Shown: positions 1 through 9,316 of the stretch, piece after piece
Layout: the number at the start of each line of letters is the position of its first letter
Position numbering within the stretch: position 1 is the first letter of the stretch
Assembly (NCBI GenBank): GCA_017524445.1
Contig: JAFXVP010000021.1
Span: 1 to 33,707 of the forward strand
Direction of reading: 5' to 3'
Length of the DNA: 33,707 nt
Source of the DNA: Clostridia bacterium
GTDB taxonomy: Bacteria > Bacillota > Clostridia > Christensenellales > CAG-138
Position numbers and translations under genes: made by a program
The notes under the pieces: model-generated
Told to the model about the DNA's origin: nothing
Database searches by the model: none
Seen by the model: the letters and a program-made list of their open reading frames with translations, nothing else

Positions 1-453
1 GCCATGAAATATCTTGCGATCACGGACCGCTCCGTTTCCGAGATGCAGACATATCTGGATGGCAGGGATTTCGGGGAAGCGGACGTGGACGCGACCGTCG
101 CACGTCTCATTGAGCTCGGGCTTCTGAACGACGCGCGCTATGCTGTGCGGTTTGTCGAAACGCGCACCGCGTCAAAGCCGATCAGCAGACGGCATCTTCG
201 TGATCAGCTCAAAAGCCACGGGATCGGCGACGCGGAGATCGAAGCGGCATTGGAATCGGTCGAGGACACGGACGAAGCCGACAACGCCCGCACGGTCGCG
301 GAAAAGTTTGCGCGGCAGTTTCAGAGCCTGGAGCCGGAAAAGCGGCGCGAGCGCGTGCTGTCGCGGCTGATCGCGCGCGGGTTTTCCTATGACGTCGCGC
401 GAAAAGCGTACGAAGCGGTTCTTTCGGAGGAGGAAGCATGGAGCGAATCGTAA
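1..453 (+). CDS. recX: Regulatory protein RecX (5' end cut by window)
   Basis: RecX binds RecA filaments and modulates recombination and the SOS response in the cytoplasm. The reading frame is open to the first base of the window. An ATG lies at position 4, but the alanine codon before it and the sequence AMKYLAITDRSVSEM match the interior of RecX, where a conserved run like ALRYLxxRxRSExE opens the first three-helix repeat. The gene therefore probably starts upstream and is 5' partial. About 149 residues are visible, nearly the full three-repeat all-helical body; family members are often 150-270 residues. The repeats include GLLNDARYAVRFVETR and the C-terminal LIARGFSYDVARKAYEAV. The stop overlaps the start of the next gene by 16 nt, so the two are co-translated. 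Identity rests on motif pattern and helical repeat layout. Confidence 0.85.
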   Translation, partial: AMKYLAITDRSVSEMQTYLDGRDFGEADVDATVARLIELGLLNDARYAVRFVETRTASKPISRRHLRDQLKSHGIGDAEIEAALESVEDTDEADNARTVAEKFARQFQSLEPEKRRERVLSRLIARGFSYDVARKAYEAVLSEEEAWSES

Positions 454-1880
454 CCGGACAACAGGCAAAAAAACAGGATCGTGCGGTCATCGCCTTCGGC
501 GTTTCCTCGCTTGCGCTGATGCAGACCGCGGCGGAAGGGATCGCATACGCGGTCAAGGCGTGCAGAAAAAGCGGCGAAACGGTCACCGCGATCTGCGGGA
601 CCGGAAACAACGGCGGCGACGGCGTGGCCGCGGCGCTTTTGCTGCACCGCGAAGGGATCGACGCGCGGATCGTGCTTTGCGGCGAACCGGAACGCTGTAC
701 TTTGGATACGGCGCATTATATGGACCTTGCGGGATCGGAGGGCGTTCCGATCTGCTCTGCATGGGAACCGCTTCCCGATGAGATCCTGATCGACGCGCTG
801 TTCGGCGTCGGGCTGAACCGACCGATCGAGGGCGAAAAACGCGCGCTGATCGAACGGATGAACGCAAGCGGCAAGCCGATCGTTTCCGCCGATCTGCCGT
901 CCGGCCTGCACGCGGACAGCGGCGTGGTCTTAGGCGCGGCAGTCAAGGCGACCTGCACGGTCACGATGCAGGCAAAGAAGGCAGGCATGCTTTTGGGGAA
1001 GGGACGCGCGCTGTGCGGGGAGGTAACCGTGCAGCTGCTCTATCCGGATGAGAGCGAGCCGGAGTTGTTTTTCGAAGACGAGCGCGATATCGCGGCGCTT
1101 TTGCCGCCGCGTCCGTTCGATTCGCATAAGGGGAAAAACGGACATGCGCTTTTGTGCGTGGGCTCCCGAACGTATCCCGGCGCGGCGCTGCTTTCTTCGC
1201 GCGCGGCGCTTCGCGGCGGCGCGGGACTTCTCACCGTCTGCACGCCGGACCCGGTGCGTCCGTTCTTTGCGGCGCTGCCGGAAGCGATCACGGTACCGAC
1301 CGGCACGGACGACTGGTGCGAGGCGGCGGCGAAGACCGCAAAAGCTGCCATGATCGGCAAACAGGCGATCGGGATCGGCAGCGGCGCGGGGAAGGGCGAC
1401 ATCTTGCCGGTGATCGAAGCCGCGCTGAAAACGGGCACGAAGCTCGTGCTCGACGCGGACGCGCTGAATCAGATGGCGCAGGACCGGACGATCCTTGGGC
1501 TTTTGCATGAAAACGTCGTGCTGACGCCGCACGCGGGGGAGATGGCAAGATTGCTGCAAGCGACGGCGGACGACGTGCTCGCCGATCCGCTCGGCGCGGT
1601 GAAGACCTTTCCCTGCACGACGCTTCTGAAGGGCGCGACGACACTGGTGCATGCGGACGGGAAAACGGCGTTTACGACGTTTGGCAATCCGGGTCTTGCA
1701 AAGTGCGGCAGCGGCGACGTGCTGACGGGGCTGATTACCGCGCTGCTTGCGCAGGGGCTGAAGCCCTTCGACGCGGCGCGGGCCGGCGCGTACCTGCTCG
1801 GCACGAGCGCGGACCGCGCGATGAAGCTGTTGGGCGAACGCGCGCTGCTTGCAAGCGACGTCATAGATATGGTACAATAA
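438..1880 (+). CDS. nnr: Bifunctional NAD(P)H-hydrate epimerase / ADP-dependent dehydratase
   Basis: This cytoplasmic repair enzyme restores damaged NADH and NADPH: the N-terminal half epimerises R/S hydrates and the C-terminal half dehydrates the S form using ADP. The 480-residue length is usual for the fused form. The N-terminal YjeF domain (about 1-210) shows GTGNNGGDG near residues 54-62, DALFGVGL, and ADLPSGLHADSG. The C-terminal ribokinase-like domain (about 220-480) shows NGHALLCVGS, LTPHAGEMARLL and the GSGD motif at residues 424-427, with D427 the expected catalytic base. The ATG start lies inside the end of recX, with GGAGGAGGAA just upstream as ribosome binding site. hflX follows after 5 nt, so recX, nnr and hflX look like one transcript. 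Both active sites appear intact. Confidence 0.93.
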   Translation: MERIVTGQQAKKQDRAVIAFGVSSLALMQTAAEGIAYAVKACRKSGETVTAICGTGNNGGDGVAAALLLHREGIDARIVLCGEPERCTLDTAHYMDLAGSEGVPICSAWEPLPDEILIDALFGVGLNRPIEGEKRALIERMNASGKPIVSADLPSGLHADSGVVLGAAVKATCTVTMQAKKAGMLLGKGRALCGEVTVQLLYPDESEPELFFEDERDIAALLPPRPFDSHKGKNGHALLCVGSRTYPGAALLSSRAALRGGAGLLTVCTPDPVRPFFAALPEAITVPTGTDDWCEAAAKTAKAAMIGKQAIGIGSGAGKGDILPVIEAALKTGTKLVLDADALNQMAQDRTILGLLHENVVLTPHAGEMARLLQATADDVLADPLGAVKTFPCTTLLKGATTLVHADGKTAFTTFGNPGLAKCGSGDVLTGLITALLAQGLKPFDAARAGAYLLGTSADRAMKLLGERALLASDVIDMVQ

Positions 1881-1885
1881 TAGAT

Positions 1886-3661
1886 ATGGAAGAGAAAAAG
1901 ATACACGGAAACGTCGCGGGCATCCGCGACACCATACTGAACGAGATGCAGTCGCTCTACGACGAAACGCAGCCGACCGGCGTGTTTGCGTCGTCGGCGC
2001 TTCTCGAGAAGCTTGCGGACTTTACCGAGCGCATCGGGCGCGAGATCTCGGTCTATCTGTCGCGCAGCGGCGCCGTCAAGGACGTTTCGATCGGCGACGC
2101 GACGACGGTCTCCATGCCGGACATGCGTCTCGTGCGAAACGCGGACCGGCTTGCCGGCGTAAGGTGCATCCACACGCATCCGAACGGCAGCGGGTATCTC
2201 TCGGACGTCGATCTCGGCACGCTGAACTCCATGCGGCTCGATGCGATGGCGGCGGTCGGCGTGCGCGACGGAAGGCCCACTTCTGTTTACGTCGCGTTTG
2301 TCGGCGAGATGGAGGGCGAGGAGCGCAAGCCGATCATCTACGGACCGATGCGCGCGGACCGCCTGCCGCAGGACGCGCTTCTGAACGCGCTGATCGAAGC
2401 GGATAACCGTCTCAAAGCGCCTGCCTACGCGGTCACGCAGGCGGAGCCGGAGCGCGCGGTGCTGGTCGGGATCGACAACGACGACGGCTACGACACGCTC
2501 GAAGAGCTGAAAGCGCTTGCGGACACCGCGGGCGTCAACGTCGTGCACGTCGAACGGCAGCGCAAGCGTCCGGTCGACAACGGAACGTATGTGGGCTCCG
2601 GCAAGGCGGACGAGCTGCGGCTGATCGGCAGCGCGACCGAGGCGGACGTGTTCATCTTCGACGACGAGTTGACGGCGATCCAGATCCGAAACCTCGAAAG
2701 CATTTTGGGCACGCCGGTCATCGACCGCACGATGCTGATCCTCGATATCTTCGCGGCCCGCGCGACCACGCGCGAGGGCAAGCTGCAGGTCGAACTCAGT
2801 CAGCATAAATATCGCTTGCCGCGTCTTTTGGGCGTCGGCGTCGCGATGTCCAGACAGGGCGCTTCCGGCGTCGGCATGCGCGGTCCCGGCGAGAAAAAGC
2901 TCGAGATCGACCGCCGCCGCATCCGCCGGCGCATCTATGAGCTCGAACAGGAGCTCAAAGAGATCGAAAAACAGCGCGGCGTTCGGCGCGCCGTCCGCAA
3001 AAAGAGCGACGTGCCGGTCGTTGCGCTCGTCGGCTACACGAACGCGGGCAAGAGCACGCTTCTGAACGTGCTTTCCGACAGCGACGTGCTTGCGGAGGAC
3101 AAGCTGTTTGCAACGCTCGATCCCGTCGTCAGAAGCGTCACGCTGCCGAACGGGACGCCGTGCCTGATTTCCGACACGGTCGGGTTCATCAACAAGCTGC
3201 CGCATGATCTTGTCGAAGCGTTCCGATCCACGCTTGAGGAGGTGAAGGACGCCGATCTCATCCTGCACGTCGTCGACGCGGGCTGTCCGTATTACGAGGT
3301 GCAGATGCGGGTCACCGAGCAGGTACTTGAATCCCTGGGCGCGGGCAACACGCCGTACATCGAGGTCTACAACAAGTGCGATCTTCCCGAAGCGATCCCC
3401 TCGAAACGCGAGAAAGCCGTTGCGATCAGCGCGAAGACGGGGATGGGGATCCCGAAGCTTCTCGATCGCATCGAAACGGAGCTGAACCGCACGCAGCGGC
3501 GCGTGGAGCTTGTGATCCCGTACGACCGCTATGAAGCGATCCGCGTGCTGCATGAGATCGGCACGATCATGACCGAATCGCACGAAGCGGACGGCACGCA
3601 CGTCACGGCGATGATCGAGGAGAGCAAGCTCTACCGGCTGAAAAACGCGCTGGACGGATGA
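1886..3661 (+). CDS. hflX: GTPase HflX with N-terminal JAMM/RadC-like domain
   Basis: HflX is a ribosome-associated GTPase that splits stalled 70S ribosomes. The frame is open from 1703, but I chose the ATG at 1886 (MEEKKIHG), 5 nt after the nnr stop, because earlier codons lie inside nnr and read as non-protein-like. No clear ribosome binding site is visible, so coupling to nnr is likely. The protein has 591 residues, about 160 more than classical HflX. The extension (about 1-165) carries H96-T-H98-P, S106 and D109 in the spacing HxHP-x6-SxxD, with E53 upstream, as in RadC/JAMM metal sites. The HflX core follows (GPGEKKLEIDRRRIRRRI). The G domain has GYTNAGKST (about 383-391), DTVGF, NKCD and SAKTG. 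The long form occurs in clostridial HflX as I recall; the role of the extension is unknown to me. Confidence 0.93.
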   Translation: MEEKKIHGNVAGIRDTILNEMQSLYDETQPTGVFASSALLEKLADFTERIGREISVYLSRSGAVKDVSIGDATTVSMPDMRLVRNADRLAGVRCIHTHPNGSGYLSDVDLGTLNSMRLDAMAAVGVRDGRPTSVYVAFVGEMEGEERKPIIYGPMRADRLPQDALLNALIEADNRLKAPAYAVTQAEPERAVLVGIDNDDGYDTLEELKALADTAGVNVVHVERQRKRPVDNGTYVGSGKADELRLIGSATEADVFIFDDELTAIQIRNLESILGTPVIDRTMLILDIFAARATTREGKLQVELSQHKYRLPRLLGVGVAMSRQGASGVGMRGPGEKKLEIDRRRIRRRIYELEQELKEIEKQRGVRRAVRKKSDVPVVALVGYTNAGKSTLLNVLSDSDVLAEDKLFATLDPVVRSVTLPNGTPCLISDTVGFINKLPHDLVEAFRSTLEEVKDADLILHVVDAGCPYYEVQMRVTEQVLESLGAGNTPYIEVYNKCDLPEAIPSKREKAVAISAKTGMGIPKLLDRIETELNRTQRRVELVIPYDRYEAIRVLHEIGTIMTESHEADGTHVTAMIEESKLYRLKNALDG

Positions 3662-3741
3662 GCCGACGGGTAAATGTGCTGTTTAGCCGCATTATTTACA
3701 TTCCTATTACAATTATTTTGCATGAACGGAGGCTGCGCGGC

Positions 3742-3770
3742 TTTTCAAACGGCGCGATCCGTGGTATACT
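3742..3770 (+). promoter_or_regulatory. Predicted sigma-A promoter for the dockerin metalloprotease gene
   Basis: TTTTCA at 3742-3747, a 17-bp spacer, then an extended -10 (TGG before TATACT at 3765-3770). The expected start of transcription is near 3777, giving a short leader with an AGGAG ribosome binding site at 3779-3783 before the ATG at 3790. The 128-bp gap after hflX holds no other clear element and no convincing terminator. Confidence 0.6.
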
Positions 3771-3789
3771 GTATGCGTAGGAGTATGTT

Positions 3790-5823
3790 ATGAAACGCTC
3801 TATTTCGATCCTTCTCGCCTTGATCCTGCTGCTTGCGATCCCGCATGCGGCGGCAGGCGACGAAGCACAATCGCATACGATCGAAGCGGACCGTGTTCTG
3901 ATCTGTAACCCGCTGCCCTACGACGCGAAGGGGAACACGCTGTTTTCCGGCACGCTCACAAAACCGCAGGAGGACGCGGAACCGAACGGCGATCTTCCGT
4001 TCACGCCCGGACTGCACAAAACCGGCAGGGACCTTTCGCTCGGCAGCAAATCGCCGGATACGAAGGATTTCTGGGTCTGCACCGATCTCATGACGTATCG
4101 GTATGACAAACGCACGTTCCGCCTTGCCGCGGAGGGTGCGCGTTGCCGTATCTGGACGATGGAAAACGACGGTCTTGCATTTACGGAAGAACAGACCGCC
4201 GCGATGCTGGAAGCGTTCGAAACGACCATCGCGCCGACGGAATCCGCGTATTTCGGCGATTTCCGGGATCTAAGCGGCGACGGGAAGCTGGAGATACTGA
4301 CCTACGCGATGAACAGTCTTTCGGTGTGCGGCTTTTTCGACAGCTACGATCTCTATACAAAGGAAGAGATCACCGTCATCGACCCGGACGACGCGGAAAG
4401 CTATAACTGCCTGCCGATCATCAACATCAATTCGCGCATGGCGAACAGAATGAACGTCGTGTTCGGCACGCTCGCGCATGAGTTTCAGCATCTGATTCTG
4501 AGAAGCGCAGTGCTCGCGTCGCCCGCAAACGCGGATCGGCTCGGCAGCGAGATCACGATCGGACTCTGGCTGAACGAGGGCTTTTCGATGGCGGCGGAGG
4601 AGCTTTGCTATCCGGGCTCGGTCGCGGAACAGGGTTACGTCGACGCATACGCGGGCTCTGACAAGGTCCGTCTCGGCATGAGTTACCGGAACTTTGACGC
4701 AACGGCGTCGGACGTCGGCGCGTACGGACAATCGTTCCTGTTCACGGAATACCTGCGCGCGCAGTGCGGCGACGGCGCCTTCCGCGAGATCCTCGCGTAT
4801 TGGCGCGGAGCGGAGGACGCTTCCGCGCTTACGGAGGGGCAGGCGATCCGCGAGCAGCTCAGCATAGAGCAGCGCGCGGCATTTGACGGGATCGTATCCT
4901 TCGGCGACAAGGCCCAATCAGCGCTCGGCTCGGAGGATGAGATCCTGCTCGCAAAGCTTGCGCTTGCGTTCCGCCTTGCGATCCTTTTGAAGGAATCGGA
5001 AGGGATCTATGCGATCGGCGCGACGGATCCCGATATGCCGGCGTATACGGGGACCGGGCGAAAGATCGAGGGCGGCGGCGCGCTTCTCACAGAATGCAGC
5101 GGGAGCTTCGCCGTTCCCGCCGACGCGGACAGCGGGCTGATCTTTGTCGGGATCAAAGACGGCGCGGTCACGGAGATCTATTCGGTTCCGGAGCCGGAAG
5201 AGGGCTTTTATGTGATCGCGGCAAACTATAACGGCGAATGGCTTGCAATCGCCGCAAAGCCGACGGCGGATCGGATTCTTTCGACCGTTTCGGTTACGCC
5301 GAACGCGGACGGAACGATCGACGCGGCAAACGCAAACGGCGCGATCTTTCGCGCGGTACAGACCGAAAACGGGTTCCGGTTTGAATGCCGGAGCACGAGC
5401 GGAACGCACGTACTGGGCCGCACATCCGGTACAAGCCAGACGATGCGGATCGCGGACGGAACCGATACGTTTGCATGGTCGCATTTTGCGGACGGAGCGG
5501 ACCGGCTGCAGGCGGACGGATTCTACGGACGCGCGGTCCTGTTCGGAAGTCTGCAGCGCGGCTTCGGATACTTTGCGCCTGCGTACTTCGAGAACGCGTC
5601 CTTTGCAAAGCCGCACCTTCTGCGCGTTACCATCATGCGGGGCGACGCGAACCTCGACGGAAAGCTGACGGCGGCGGACGCCGCGCTGGTTTTGAGGACG
5701 GTCGTCGGACTGTCCTATATGAACGAGCCGATGTGCGCGGCCGGCGACGCGGACGGAGACGGGAAGATCACGGCGGCGGACGCCGCGAAGATCCTGCGTC
5801 TCGTGATACAACTGGATTATTGA
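3790..5823 (+). CDS. Exported zinc metallopeptidase-like protein with C-terminal dockerin
   Basis: A 677-residue secreted protein. Residues 1-22 form a signal peptide (MKRSISILLALILLLAIPHA, cut near AAAG). The catalytic centre reads LAHEFQHLI, giving H230-E231-xx-H234, with WLNEGFS downstream placing E263 as third zinc ligand. This HExxH plus NEG(F/L)S pattern resembles the hyicolysin-type M30 peptidases, although substrate cannot be inferred. The middle (about 400-610) looks like beta-rich lectin or carbohydrate-binding-like sequence, but I do not recognise a family. Residues about 617-677 form a type I dockerin with two calcium loops, GDANLDGKLTAADAA and GDADGDGKITAADAA. A dockerin implies attachment to a cohesin-bearing surface scaffold, which is not in this window. 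A CotH lipoprotein follows after 14 nt, suggesting a two-gene cell-surface operon. Confidence 0.8.
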   Translation: MKRSISILLALILLLAIPHAAAGDEAQSHTIEADRVLICNPLPYDAKGNTLFSGTLTKPQEDAEPNGDLPFTPGLHKTGRDLSLGSKSPDTKDFWVCTDLMTYRYDKRTFRLAAEGARCRIWTMENDGLAFTEEQTAAMLEAFETTIAPTESAYFGDFRDLSGDGKLEILTYAMNSLSVCGFFDSYDLYTKEEITVIDPDDAESYNCLPIININSRMANRMNVVFGTLAHEFQHLILRSAVLASPANADRLGSEITIGLWLNEGFSMAAEELCYPGSVAEQGYVDAYAGSDKVRLGMSYRNFDATASDVGAYGQSFLFTEYLRAQCGDGAFREILAYWRGAEDASALTEGQAIREQLSIEQRAAFDGIVSFGDKAQSALGSEDEILLAKLALAFRLAILLKESEGIYAIGATDPDMPAYTGTGRKIEGGGALLTECSGSFAVPADADSGLIFVGIKDGAVTEIYSVPEPEEGFYVIAANYNGEWLAIAAKPTADRILSTVSVTPNADGTIDAANANGAIFRAVQTENGFRFECRSTSGTHVLGRTSGTSQTMRIADGTDTFAWSHFADGADRLQADGFYGRAVLFGSLQRGFGYFAPAYFENASFAKPHLLRVTIMRGDANLDGKLTAADAALVLRTVVGLSYMNEPMCAAGDADGDGKITAADAAKILRLVIQLDY

Positions 5824-5837
5824 TCGGAGGATCGGAT

Positions 5838-8800
5838 ATGCGATCTATACCATGGAAAAGAATACTTGCAGGCTTTTTGATCCTGTGCATGGCGGTCCCG
5901 CTTGCGGGCTGCGGCACGGGGTCGGACGGCGCCGCAAAGGGCATCGTGATCAGCGAAGTCGTTTCGAGCAACGGCCAAAGTTTTGAGCATGACTATTACG
6001 GCTCGCCGGACTGGATTGAGCTGCACAACGAATCGGATCATTCGATCGATCTTTCGCTCTGGAGCATCACGGACAACGTCAAAAACGCCGAGAAGGCGTT
6101 TACGCTGCCCGAGATCATTCTGCCTGCGGACGGGTATCTTCTGCTGCTTGCGACGAAGCAGGACAAGACCGATACGTTTACGTGGGACGGACAGAGCCCC
6201 ATATGCCTCGGCTTCTCTCTGAAGGCGGCGGGGGAGGATCTCGTTCTCATCAATTCGAACTTCCAGACCGTCTATGAGCTTGCCGTGCCCGCCTTAAACC
6301 GCGACATTTCCTACGCGCGCCGCGAAAACGGAACGTACGGCTACTGCGACGCGCCGACGCCCGGCGCGGCGAACACGACGAAGATCACAGACGTACAGCC
6401 GGAGCCGAAGGAACCGGAGGAACCGATCCCTATGACCGGCGTCGAGATCAGCGAGATCTCCGCACGCAATACGACGCTGCTTTGCGGCGGATGCCTGAAA
6501 AACGACTGGATCGAGCTGCACAACACGACGAACAAAGATATCGACCTTTCCGGCTTCACGCTCTGCGACAAGCCGAGCGATTATGACGACGCAAATCTTT
6601 ACGGCGTGCTGCCCGCAAACGGGTATCTGGTCGTATACTGCTGTGAAAAGGACTGTGAAACGAAGGACCGGCACGTCTGCGTCGATCTCGGTATCAGCCG
6701 CTACGGCGAAACGCTGTATCTCTTCGACCCGAACGGGTTTGAGCTCGATACGGCCGTCATGCCCGAGATCCCGTATAAGGACGTGACATACGCGCGCCGC
6801 GCGGACGGTACGTTCGGTTATTGCGAGACGCCGACGCCCGGCGAGGCGAACACGGCGGATATCACGAACGACCCGCCGTACCGCCCGGAGGAAACACAGC
6901 TGCCCGAACAAAACAACAATGACGACGATGCGCCCGATCCGACCGCGAACGCCAAGCGTCCCACGGATCTGCGCATCAGCGAAGCGCTTGCGAACAATGC
7001 GTACAGCATCACGGACGCCGAGGGCGAGCGCTCGGACTGGGTCGAGCTTTTTAATGCGACCGATCAGCCGATCACGCTTTCCGGCTGGTATCTTTCCGAC
7101 AATCCGCGCAATCTGATGAAATGGGCGCTGCCCGAAACGCTGACGCTTGCGGGCGGCGGGTATATGATCGTCTTCCTGTCGGGCAAGACGGATATCACGA
7201 CCGAGCTGCACGCAAGCTTTTCCCTCGGCACGGGCGAGACGCTCTTCCTCTACAACTCCCAAACGGGCGAGCTCGACTGGGTCACGATCCCGGAGCTTCC
7301 CGACAACACCTCTGTCGGTCTCGACGAGAACAACGAACAGGTCTATTACCGCTATCCGACGCCGGGAGAGCCGAACGGACACGCGGAAAAGACCGCGGAG
7401 GCGATCGGTTTTTTTCAACCTGACGGCGTATACATCTCCGAGGTATGCGCCATTCACGATCGGGGAAGCAAGGAAAAGGACTGGATCGAGCTGCATAACG
7501 GCGCAGACACGGACGTCTCTCTGGACGGCTGGTATCTGAGCGACTCGCTGAAGGATCCGCGGAAATTCCGTATTTCGACGCTTTCGATCGGCGCAAACGG
7601 CTACGCCGTGATCGAAACCACAAGTTCGTTGACGAACCGTGAAGACGGCGACGGCAATTTCGGCGTCGATCCGAGCGGGGAAACGCTGTACCTGTCCGAT
7701 CCGACAGGCTTGATCCGCGACGCGTTTCACACAGGCGCGCAAAGGAACGGCGTTTCAAGCGGACGGATCGAGGGCGACAACCATACCCGCCGTGTGTTTT
7801 TCACCAAAAAGACCAAGGGACAGCCGAACAGCGAGACCCGGTATGCCGGCTATACGAGTCAGCCGGTGTTTTCCGAGACGGGCTTGTATCAGACGAACAC
7901 GTTTTCTTTGACACTGACCTGTTCGGACCCGAACGCGGAGATCCGCTATACGACGAACGGCAGCGAGCCGACGCAGGGAAGCAAGCTGTATTCCGAGCCG
8001 CTTTCGATCTCAAAGAATACGGTCGTCCGTGCGGTTGCGTATTCGGACGGCCTGCTGCGAAGCGAGATCGTCACGTATCATTATCTCTTTGAAGAGCCGC
8101 ATCAGGTGCCGGTCGTCTGCATGGCGATCGACCCGGACGATTTCAATACGGTGTACAAGGTCACGCTGCATAAGCAGATCAAGGGGACCGAACGCAAAGC
8201 GCAGTTCAATTATTACGAGACCGACGGGCTGATCGGCACGAGCTTTCCGGCGGACGTGCGCTGCAAGGGACAGGGCACGCTGAAGTACGCACAGAAATCC
8301 TTCTCGATCCATCTGCGCGGGCAGTACGGCATGGGTATGCTCGAATACCCGCTGTTCCCGGATTACGCGATCACATCGTTCGGCGCGCTTGTCCTCAGAA
8401 ACGGCGGACAGGACATCGGCAGATCGCGCATCTGCGACTCGTTCATTTCCCGCGCAAGTATCGGATTGAACATCGAGGCGGCGAACTCCCGCGCGACGGC
8501 GCTGTACGTGAACGGCAAGTATTACGGGCTGTACGAGCTCGGCGAGGACCTGAACGCCGATTATCTCAAAGCACATTACGGTTCCGATACGGAGCTCGTG
8601 GACCTTGTCCGCTACAACGGCGACGTTGCGACGCAGGGGTCAAGCAGCGACTGGAAAAAGCTGCGTGAATCCGCCTATAATCTGAATCTGTCGAGCGACG
8701 AGAAGTATGCAGAATATCTCGAAAAGATCGACGTGGATTATTTCATTGACTACATCATTGCACGCACCTATTTCTGCGATACCGACATGATCAACCAGAA

Positions 8801-9272
8801 ATATTGGCGCGTGCGCGGGTCGATCAAATGGCGTCCGCTGCTGTTCGATCTCGATTATACCATGCGTCAATCGACCAGAACCGACGTACTGGACAAGTAT
8901 TTTTCCTTCAAAGTCGTTACGTCGCCGCACGGATATGAGTCGAAATTCTACGTCTTTGCGGCGCTGAAATCCAACAAAGGCTTCTGCAGCCGGTTTGTGG
9001 AGCGTTACGTGGAGATCCTGTATACACAGTACGATACCGACCGGCTTCTGGATCTGTTCGATCAGATCGTTGCGGAATATGAACCCGAAATGCCGCGCCA
9101 GATCAAGAAATGGGGCGAACCGTCCTCGATGAGTACCTGGCGCAAGTATCTGGACGAGGATCGCTCGTTCATCAAAGCCCGGCGTGACGTTATGATCGCA
9201 AAGCTCAAAAAATACTTCAAGGTATCCGACAGCGACATGAACGCGCTGATCGAAAAGTATAAAACGCCGTAA
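5838..9272 (+). CDS. Lipoprotein with four lamin-tail domains, chitobiase-like domain and CotH kinase domain
   Basis: An 1144-residue surface lipoprotein. The frame is open from 5385 inside the previous gene, but the real start is the ATG at 5838, preceded by CGGAGG and followed by a lipoprotein signal ending in PLAGC (lipidated C25). Four lamin-tail domains begin near residues 35, 201, 377 and 530. Each opens with a (V/I)xISE motif followed by DWIELHN or DWVELFN. A beta-sandwich of chitobiase C-terminal type (about 675-750) has AEIRYTTNGSEPT. From about 756 a CotH kinase-like domain carries RCKGQGTLKYAQKSF, NGKYYGLYELGEDLN (about residue 897) and LLFDLDYTM (about 1001). CotH domains are atypical protein kinases, known from spore coats and also common in surface proteins of anaerobes. 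The substrate here is unknown. A terminator follows directly. Confidence 0.85.
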   Translation: MRSIPWKRILAGFLILCMAVPLAGCGTGSDGAAKGIVISEVVSSNGQSFEHDYYGSPDWIELHNESDHSIDLSLWSITDNVKNAEKAFTLPEIILPADGYLLLLATKQDKTDTFTWDGQSPICLGFSLKAAGEDLVLINSNFQTVYELAVPALNRDISYARRENGTYGYCDAPTPGAANTTKITDVQPEPKEPEEPIPMTGVEISEISARNTTLLCGGCLKNDWIELHNTTNKDIDLSGFTLCDKPSDYDDANLYGVLPANGYLVVYCCEKDCETKDRHVCVDLGISRYGETLYLFDPNGFELDTAVMPEIPYKDVTYARRADGTFGYCETPTPGEANTADITNDPPYRPEETQLPEQNNNDDDAPDPTANAKRPTDLRISEALANNAYSITDAEGERSDWVELFNATDQPITLSGWYLSDNPRNLMKWALPETLTLAGGGYMIVFLSGKTDITTELHASFSLGTGETLFLYNSQTGELDWVTIPELPDNTSVGLDENNEQVYYRYPTPGEPNGHAEKTAEAIGFFQPDGVYISEVCAIHDRGSKEKDWIELHNGADTDVSLDGWYLSDSLKDPRKFRISTLSIGANGYAVIETTSSLTNREDGDGNFGVDPSGETLYLSDPTGLIRDAFHTGAQRNGVSSGRIEGDNHTRRVFFTKKTKGQPNSETRYAGYTSQPVFSETGLYQTNTFSLTLTCSDPNAEIRYTTNGSEPTQGSKLYSEPLSISKNTVVRAVAYSDGLLRSEIVTYHYLFEEPHQVPVVCMAIDPDDFNTVYKVTLHKQIKGTERKAQFNYYETDGLIGTSFPADVRCKGQGTLKYAQKSFSIHLRGQYGMGMLEYPLFPDYAITSFGALVLRNGGQDIGRSRICDSFISRASIGLNIEAANSRATALYVNGKYYGLYELGEDLNADYLKAHYGSDTELVDLVRYNGDVATQGSSSDWKKLRESAYNLNLSSDEKYAEYLEKIDVDYFIDYIIARTYFCDTDMINQKYWRVRGSIKWRPLLFDLDYTMRQSTRTDVLDKYFSFKVVTSPHGYESKFYVFAALKSNKGFCSRFVERYVEILYTQYDTDRLLDLFDQIVAEYEPEMPRQIKKWGEPSSMSTWRKYLDEDRSFIKARRDVMIAKLKKYFKVSDSDMNALIEKYKTP

Positions 9273-9275
9273 AGC

Positions 9276-9307
9276 AAAGGATCCCGGCACGACTGCCGGG
9301 ATCCTTT
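9276..9307. terminator. Bidirectional intrinsic terminator between convergent genes
   Basis: A 14-bp perfect inverted repeat, arms 9276-9289 (AAAGGATCCCGGCA) and 9294-9307, with a 4-nt loop. T runs occur on both strands at the stem ends. It lies 3 nt after the CotH gene and 9 nt after the end of the convergent regulator gene, so it can serve both. Confidence 0.9.
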
Positions 9308-9316
9308 TCTCCGTCA

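Noticed and set aside
1469..3601. 710-codon open frame antisense to nnr and hflX
   Set aside because: It reads as Arg/His/Asp/Val-rich shadow protein typical of GC-rich antisense frames and has no ribosome binding site; the opposite strand encodes a clear HflX.
3662..3741. Terminator after hflX
   Set aside because: TAAATG...CATTATTTA is only a weak imperfect palindrome and no G+C-rich stem with a T run was found.
5385..5837. Upstream extension of the CotH lipoprotein frame
   Set aside because: It lies inside the dockerin gene in another frame and gives Arg-rich sequence; the ATG at 5838 has a ribosome binding site and a lipoprotein signal.
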